This document shows, piece by piece, positions 60,712-64,000 of a stretch of 64,000 bases of DNA (within the stretch, counting starts at the first letter, position 1; each line of letters begins with the position of its first letter). Origin of the DNA: Microbacterium sufflavum (lineage in GTDB: Bacteria; Actinomycetota; Actinomycetes; Actinomycetales; Microbacteriaceae); assembly GCF_023091155.1 (NCBI RefSeq), contig NZ_JAHWXK010000001.1:124001-188000 (forward strand), written 5' to 3'. The notes under the pieces are model-generated. The model had not been told where the DNA came from. It did not search any database and saw only the letters and a list, made by a program, of their open reading frames with translations. The position numbers were made by a program, and so were the translations under genes.

Positions 60712-62073
60712 TCAGGCCGAGGCGAGCGCCTGCGCGACGACGTCGAGGCCCTCGTTCAGCAGCTCGTCGCCGATCGACAGCGGCGGCAGGAAGCGGATGA
60801 CGTTGCCGTAGGTGCCGCACGTGAGCACGATCACGCCCTGCGCGATGCAGGCCTTCGCGACCGCGGCGGTGAGCGCGGCGTCGGGGGCCTTGGTCTCGGG
60901 GTCGACGAACTCGGCTGCGACCATCGCGCCGTGTCCGCGCACGTCGCCGATGCGGGCGTCGTCGGACTGCAGCGCGGTGAGCCGGCCGATGAGGATCTCG
61001 CCGATCTCGCGGGCGCGCTCGATCACGCCGTCGTTCTCGAACACGTCAATCGCGGCGAGGGCCGCGGCGCACGCGATCGGGTTGCCGCCGTAGGTGCCGC
61101 CGAGGCCACCCGAGTGCGACGCGTCCATGATCTCGGCGCGACCGGTGACCGCGGCCAGCGGCAGGCCGCCCGCGATGCCCTTGGCCGTGGTGATGAGGTC
61201 GGGCTCGATGCCGAAGATCTCGCTCGCGAACATGTGGCCGGTGCGGGCGAAGCCGGTCTGCACCTCGTCGGCGATGAAGACGACGCCGTTCGCGCGGCAC
61301 CACTCGACGATCGCGGGGAGGAAGCCCTCGGCGGGGACGATGAAGCCGCCCTCGCCCTGGATCGGCTCGATGATGACGGCGGCGAGGTTGTCGGCGCCGA
61401 TCTGCTTCTCGAGCTGCAGGATCACGCGGGCCGCGGCCTCCGCGCCCTCGAGGCCGTCGCGGAACGGGTACGACATCGGGGCGCGGTACACCTCGGGGGC
61501 GAACGGGCCGAAGCCGCTCTTGTACGGCATCGACTTGGCGGTCAGCGCCATCGTGAGGTTGGTGCGGCCGTGGTAACCGTGGTCGAACGCCACGACGGCC
61601 TGGCGTCCGGTGTGCTTGCGGGCGATCTTGATCGCGTTCTCGACCGCCTCGGCGCCCGAGTTGAACAGCGCGCTCTTCTTGGCGAAGTCGCCGGGGGTGA
61701 CCCGGTTCAGCGCCTCGGCCACCCCGACGTACGACTCGTAGGGCGAGATCATGAAGCACGTGTGGGTGAACTGCGCGGCCTGCGCGGCGACGGCCGCGGC
61801 GACCTTGGGGTGCGCGTTGCCGACCGTGGTGACGGCGATGCCGGAGCCGAGGTCGATGAGCGAGTTGCCGTCGGCGTCGACGACCACTCCGCCGCCCGCG
61901 GCAACGGCGGCGACCGGCACGGTGTGGCCGACACCGGCGGCGACGGCGTCGGCCTTGCGGGCGAGGACCTCGGCCGAGCGCGGGCCCGGGAGTTCCGTGA
62001 CGAGGCGACGCTCCTGCGGGAGGTCGGGGCCGCCGAGGGGGGTTGCGGGTGCTGCGGTGTCGAGGAGTGCCAT
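60712..62073 (-). CDS. gabT: 4-aminobutyrate-2-oxoglutarate aminotransferase
   Basis: 453-residue class III aminotransferase: GNSLIDLGSGIAVTTVGNAHP, NSGAEAVENAIKIARKHTGRQAVVAFDHGYHGRT, Asp in FIADEVQTGFARTG near 262, Schiff-base Lys in LITTAKGIAGGLPL near 291. Length and the GSGIAVTT region fit GabT. It transfers the amino group of GABA to 2-oxoglutarate. It is the first gene of the operon. TACGCT lies six bases before the ATG, and two direct repeats for the divergent PucR-type regulator lie upstream. Confidence 0.9.
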   Translation of the reverse strand: MALLDTAAPATPLGGPDLPQERRLVTELPGPRSAEVLARKADAVAAGVGHTVPVAAVAAGGGVVVDADGNSLIDLGSGIAVTTVGNAHPKVAAAVAAQAAQFTHTCFMISPYESYVGVAEALNRVTPGDFAKKSALFNSGAEAVENAIKIARKHTGRQAVVAFDHGYHGRTNLTMALTAKSMPYKSGFGPFAPEVYRAPMSYPFRDGLEGAEAAARVILQLEKQIGADNLAAVIIEPIQGEGGFIVPAEGFLPAIVEWCRANGVVFIADEVQTGFARTGHMFASEIFGIEPDLITTAKGIAGGLPLAAVTGRAEIMDASHSGGLGGTYGGNPIACAAALAAIDVFENDGVIERAREIGEILIGRLTALQSDDARIGDVRGHGAMVAAEFVDPETKAPDAALTAAVAKACIAQGVIVLTCGTYGNVIRFLPPLSIGDELLNEGLDVVAQALASA

Positions 62074-62079
62074 GTCGCG

Positions 62080-62085
62080 AGCGTA
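62080..62085 (-). promoter_or_regulatory. -10 element of leaderless gabT promoter
   Basis: TACGCT on the minus strand, six bases before the gabT ATG, with the nearest regulator repeat about 22 bases further upstream. Confidence 0.5.
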
Positions 62086-62107
62086 AGACCGCCGCCGGGA
62101 GGGTCGC

Positions 62108-62125
62108 ATTCGCCGGCTTGTACAA
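62108..62125. promoter_or_regulatory. Direct repeat 1, probable GabR/PucR-type binding site
   Basis: 18 bases of the form ATTCGCC-N2-C-Y-GTACAA, repeated at 62138-62155 exactly 30 bases away (about three helical turns). Located between gabT and its presumed regulator. Confidence 0.65.
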
Positions 62126-62137
62126 TCTGAGCAGCGG

Positions 62138-62155
62138 ATTCGCCACCTCGTACAA
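62138..62155. promoter_or_regulatory. Direct repeat 2, probable GabR/PucR-type binding site
   Basis: Matches repeat 1 at 15 of 18 positions, including both blocks ATTCGCC and GTACAA. It lies just before the regulator gene, so binding could also autoregulate. Confidence 0.65.
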
Positions 62156-62166
62156 AACGGAAGCCC

Positions 62167-63675
62167 ATGGCCCCCACCGACGCCCCCACGCTGCGGTCCC
62201 TGCTCCAGCGCAGGGACCTCGGCCTGACGCTCGTGTCCGACGAGCACGCCCTGCCTGACGGCGCCCTCGACCGGCCGCTGCGGTGGGTGCACGGCTCCGA
62301 CCTCGCAGACCCGACGCCCTTCCTGTCCGAGGATCTGGCGCTGCTCACCACGGGCACGCAGTTCGACGGCGCCGCGGACATCCCCTCCTACGTCGGGCGG
62401 CTGGCCGACCGCGGCGTGCTCGGGCTCGGCTTCGGCACCGAGGTGCACCGCTCCGGGATCCCGGACGAGCTCATCGCCGCCTGCGCCGCACACGGCATCC
62501 CCCTGTTCGAGGTGCCCTACCGCACGCCGTTCATCGCCGTCGCCCGCGCACACTCCGAGGCCATCGCGGCCCAGGCGTACGCCCGCCGCTCCTGGGCGCT
62601 GGACACGCAGCGCGCGCTCGCCCTGGCCGCCCTCCGCCCGCGCGGCCTCGACGCGATCGTCGCGGAGCTCGGCCGCCGGCTCGACGTCTGGGCGGGCATG
62701 TACGACGCGGCAGGGGCGCTGCTGTTCGCCCATCCGCGTGATGCGGTCGACACCGCCACGCTCGATCTGCTCGCCGACCGCGTGCTGGAGATCCTGGGCC
62801 GTGGACTGGAGGCGGGGCAGTCGCTCACGATCGACGCACACACCTTCATGCTCTTCACCGTCGGGCGCGGAGGGCACCTGCGCGGGGTGATCGCGGTCGC
62901 CGCCGAGACGCTGGACGCGGAGGCCCGGTCGGTCGTGACCTCGGTGATCGCGATGGCCGGACTGGCGCTGGAGCAGAGCGAGCAGCTCGCCAGGAGCCGT
63001 CGCCGCCTGCACACCCAGCTGCTGCAGTCGCTGCTGGCCGACGACCCCGCGCTCGCCCGCCGCGTGCTCGGTGCCCTCCCTCCGGCACCGATCGTGGTGG
63101 CGGTCGCCGCCGACGCCCCGGCCGGACCGCTGGTCGACTGGTGGGAGCGGCGCCGGGCGGACCACGGCACGGTGTCGTTCCTCGCGGAGTCGCCCGAGGG
63201 CCTGACGATGTGCGTGTCCTCGGGCGACGAGGGACTGTTGGACGAGGTCGCCGAGCGCTTCGGCATCCGCATCGGAGTCTCCGGCCTCGAGGGCTACGCG
63301 GTCTTCTCGCGTGCGCACGCCCAGGCGCTGACGGCCCTGCGGCAACCCGCGTCTGCGGCCGTCGTGCGCTACGCGGACACGGTGGGTGCGAACATCCTCA
63401 CGGCGCTGGCGACCGACGAGGCGCGGCTGGTGGCGGAGTCGCGCCTGGCGCCGCTGCGCGAGCAGGACGCGGCGGTCGGCACCGGACTCGAGCACACGCT
63501 GCGGGTCTGGCTGGAGCACGACGCACGCGCGGAGCCGGCCGCCGCGGCGCTGGGCATCCACCGGCACACCCTGCGCTCGCGGGTCGCGCAGGCCGGCGCC
63601 ATGCTGGGCGTGGATCTGGCGTCGTTCCCCGCCCGCGCCGAGCTCTGGGCGCTGCTGCAGACCGCGCGCGACTGA
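62167..63675 (+). CDS. PucR-family regulator of the putrescine/GABA operon (GabR-like)
   Basis: 502 residues. The N-terminal PucR ligand domain (LRSLLQRRDLGLTLVSDEHALPDGALDRPLRWVHGSDLADPTPFL) is followed by a middle GGDEF-like/CdaR region and a C-terminal helix-turn-helix (AAALGIHRHTLRSRVAQAGAMLGVDLASF, near 455-485). PucR-type GabR proteins activate gabTDP operons in corynebacteria. Divergence from gabT and the direct repeats in the 93-base gap support the same role here. GGAAG precedes ATG 62167. Expect activation by GABA, putrescine or a downstream metabolite. Confidence 0.88.
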   Translation: MAPTDAPTLRSLLQRRDLGLTLVSDEHALPDGALDRPLRWVHGSDLADPTPFLSEDLALLTTGTQFDGAADIPSYVGRLADRGVLGLGFGTEVHRSGIPDELIAACAAHGIPLFEVPYRTPFIAVARAHSEAIAAQAYARRSWALDTQRALALAALRPRGLDAIVAELGRRLDVWAGMYDAAGALLFAHPRDAVDTATLDLLADRVLEILGRGLEAGQSLTIDAHTFMLFTVGRGGHLRGVIAVAAETLDAEARSVVTSVIAMAGLALEQSEQLARSRRRLHTQLLQSLLADDPALARRVLGALPPAPIVVAVAADAPAGPLVDWWERRRADHGTVSFLAESPEGLTMCVSSGDEGLLDEVAERFGIRIGVSGLEGYAVFSRAHAQALTALRQPASAAVVRYADTVGANILTALATDEARLVAESRLAPLREQDAAVGTGLEHTLRVWLEHDARAEPAAAALGIHRHTLRSRVAQAGAMLGVDLASFPARAELWALLQTARD

Positions 63676-63777
63676 TAGGCGCCCCGCCCCTGCACCGGCT
63701 CGGGCCCGCGCCACCTCATCCCGCGCGGCTCCATCCCCTCGCCGAGTGCGCGGCTTGCTGCCGACCACCCCGCCTGT

Positions 63778-64000
63778 TCACGCGGAGAAACCGTGCCCTC
63801 GGCGCGAGGCCGGGCGTCCGGTGCGCGCCCGCGGCACCGTCGCGAGGAGGGCCCCGGCGCGCTCGATGTCGGCGGCGGTCTGGGCTACGAGGGCCGCGAC
63901 GGTGTCGAAGCAGAGCGTCGGGCGCAGCAGCGAGAGCAGCTCGACCCGGAGGCGGTGCCCGTACAGGTCGAGGTCCGTGTCGTGCAGGTGCACCTCCACC
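63778..64000 (-). CDS. ribF: Riboflavin kinase / FAD synthetase, C-terminal fragment
   Basis: The window cuts this gene. The visible ~73 C-terminal residues read VEVHLHDTDLDLYGHRLRVELLSLLRPTLCFDTVAALVAQTAADIERA, the end of the riboflavin kinase domain (the conserved E-V-H-L.D...DLYG pattern with its catalytic-region Glu), then a short Arg-rich tail. RibF makes FMN and FAD. It is convergent with the PucR-type gene, with about 100 bases between that hold no clear gene or terminator. Confidence 0.85.
   Translation of the reverse strand, partial: VEVHLHDTDLDLYGHRLRVELLSLLRPTLCFDTVAALVAQTAADIERAGALLATVPRARTGRPASRRGHGFSA

Overview
High-GC actinobacterial chromosome, most likely Microbacterium or a close relative in the Microbacteriaceae. 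The pointers are the very GC-rich codon usage, the tRNA-Trp/secE/nusG and rplKA/rplJL blocks, a PucR-type regulator beside a putrescine/GABA operon, several apparently leaderless genes, and a daptide-type RiPP cluster of the kind known from Microbacterium paraoxydans. The genus call is an inference from gene content, not from a marker comparison.

Layout. 1-3.3 kb: end of a gene that probably encodes a DUF58 protein, a TgpA-like transglutaminase and the tRNA hydroxylase TrhO. 3.3-12.1 kb: one tight minus-strand operon (mpaC-D-B, three tiny precursor genes, mpaM-P, ABC ATPase and two ABC permeases). This is a complete daptide RiPP cluster. All three precursors end in Thr, the residue that daptide enzymes convert to a dimethylated diamine terminus. 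12.15-12.4 kb: tRNA-Ser(GGA) with a 21-bp copy of its 3' end about 110 bp downstream. 12.4-19.1 kb: acetyltransferase, PAP2 phosphatase, MFS exporter, cystathionine gamma-synthase/lyase and cystathionine beta-synthase, and a secreted GDPD-like protein lacking the usual catalytic acids. 19.1-27.9 kb: three secreted paralogues. Two are giant proteins with fibrinogen-like, beta-propeller, FnIII and jelly-roll-like domains and share a nearly identical 779-bp 3' segment; the third is a single-domain version. All three carry the same promoter-like motif upstream. 28.0-32.8 kb: alpha-glucoside-type sugar ABC transporter with a divergent LacI regulator and palindromic operators.

32.9-46.7 kb: rplJL, then a SipW/TasA-like secretion operon with a LAVTG sortase substrate, lysG/lysE, a cystine-type ABC transporter, rplKA, a WYL regulator/VOC protein pair sitting between rplK and nusG, then nusG, secE and tRNA-Trp. 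46.9-51.6 kb: a divergent Hsp90 coupled to a 932-residue TPR protein. 51.6-53.8 kb: PoxB and a PPOX-fold protein. 53.9-63.7 kb: a putrescine-to-succinate operon (gabT, putrescine oxidase, USP, APC permease, two aldehyde dehydrogenases) divergent from a PucR/GabR-like regulator. The window ends inside ribF.

The strongest specialised system is the daptide cluster. Less characterised material includes the fibrinogen-like paralogue family with its shared promoter motif, the Hsp90-TPR pair, the SipW-sortase locus and the catalytically degenerate GDPD-like protein.
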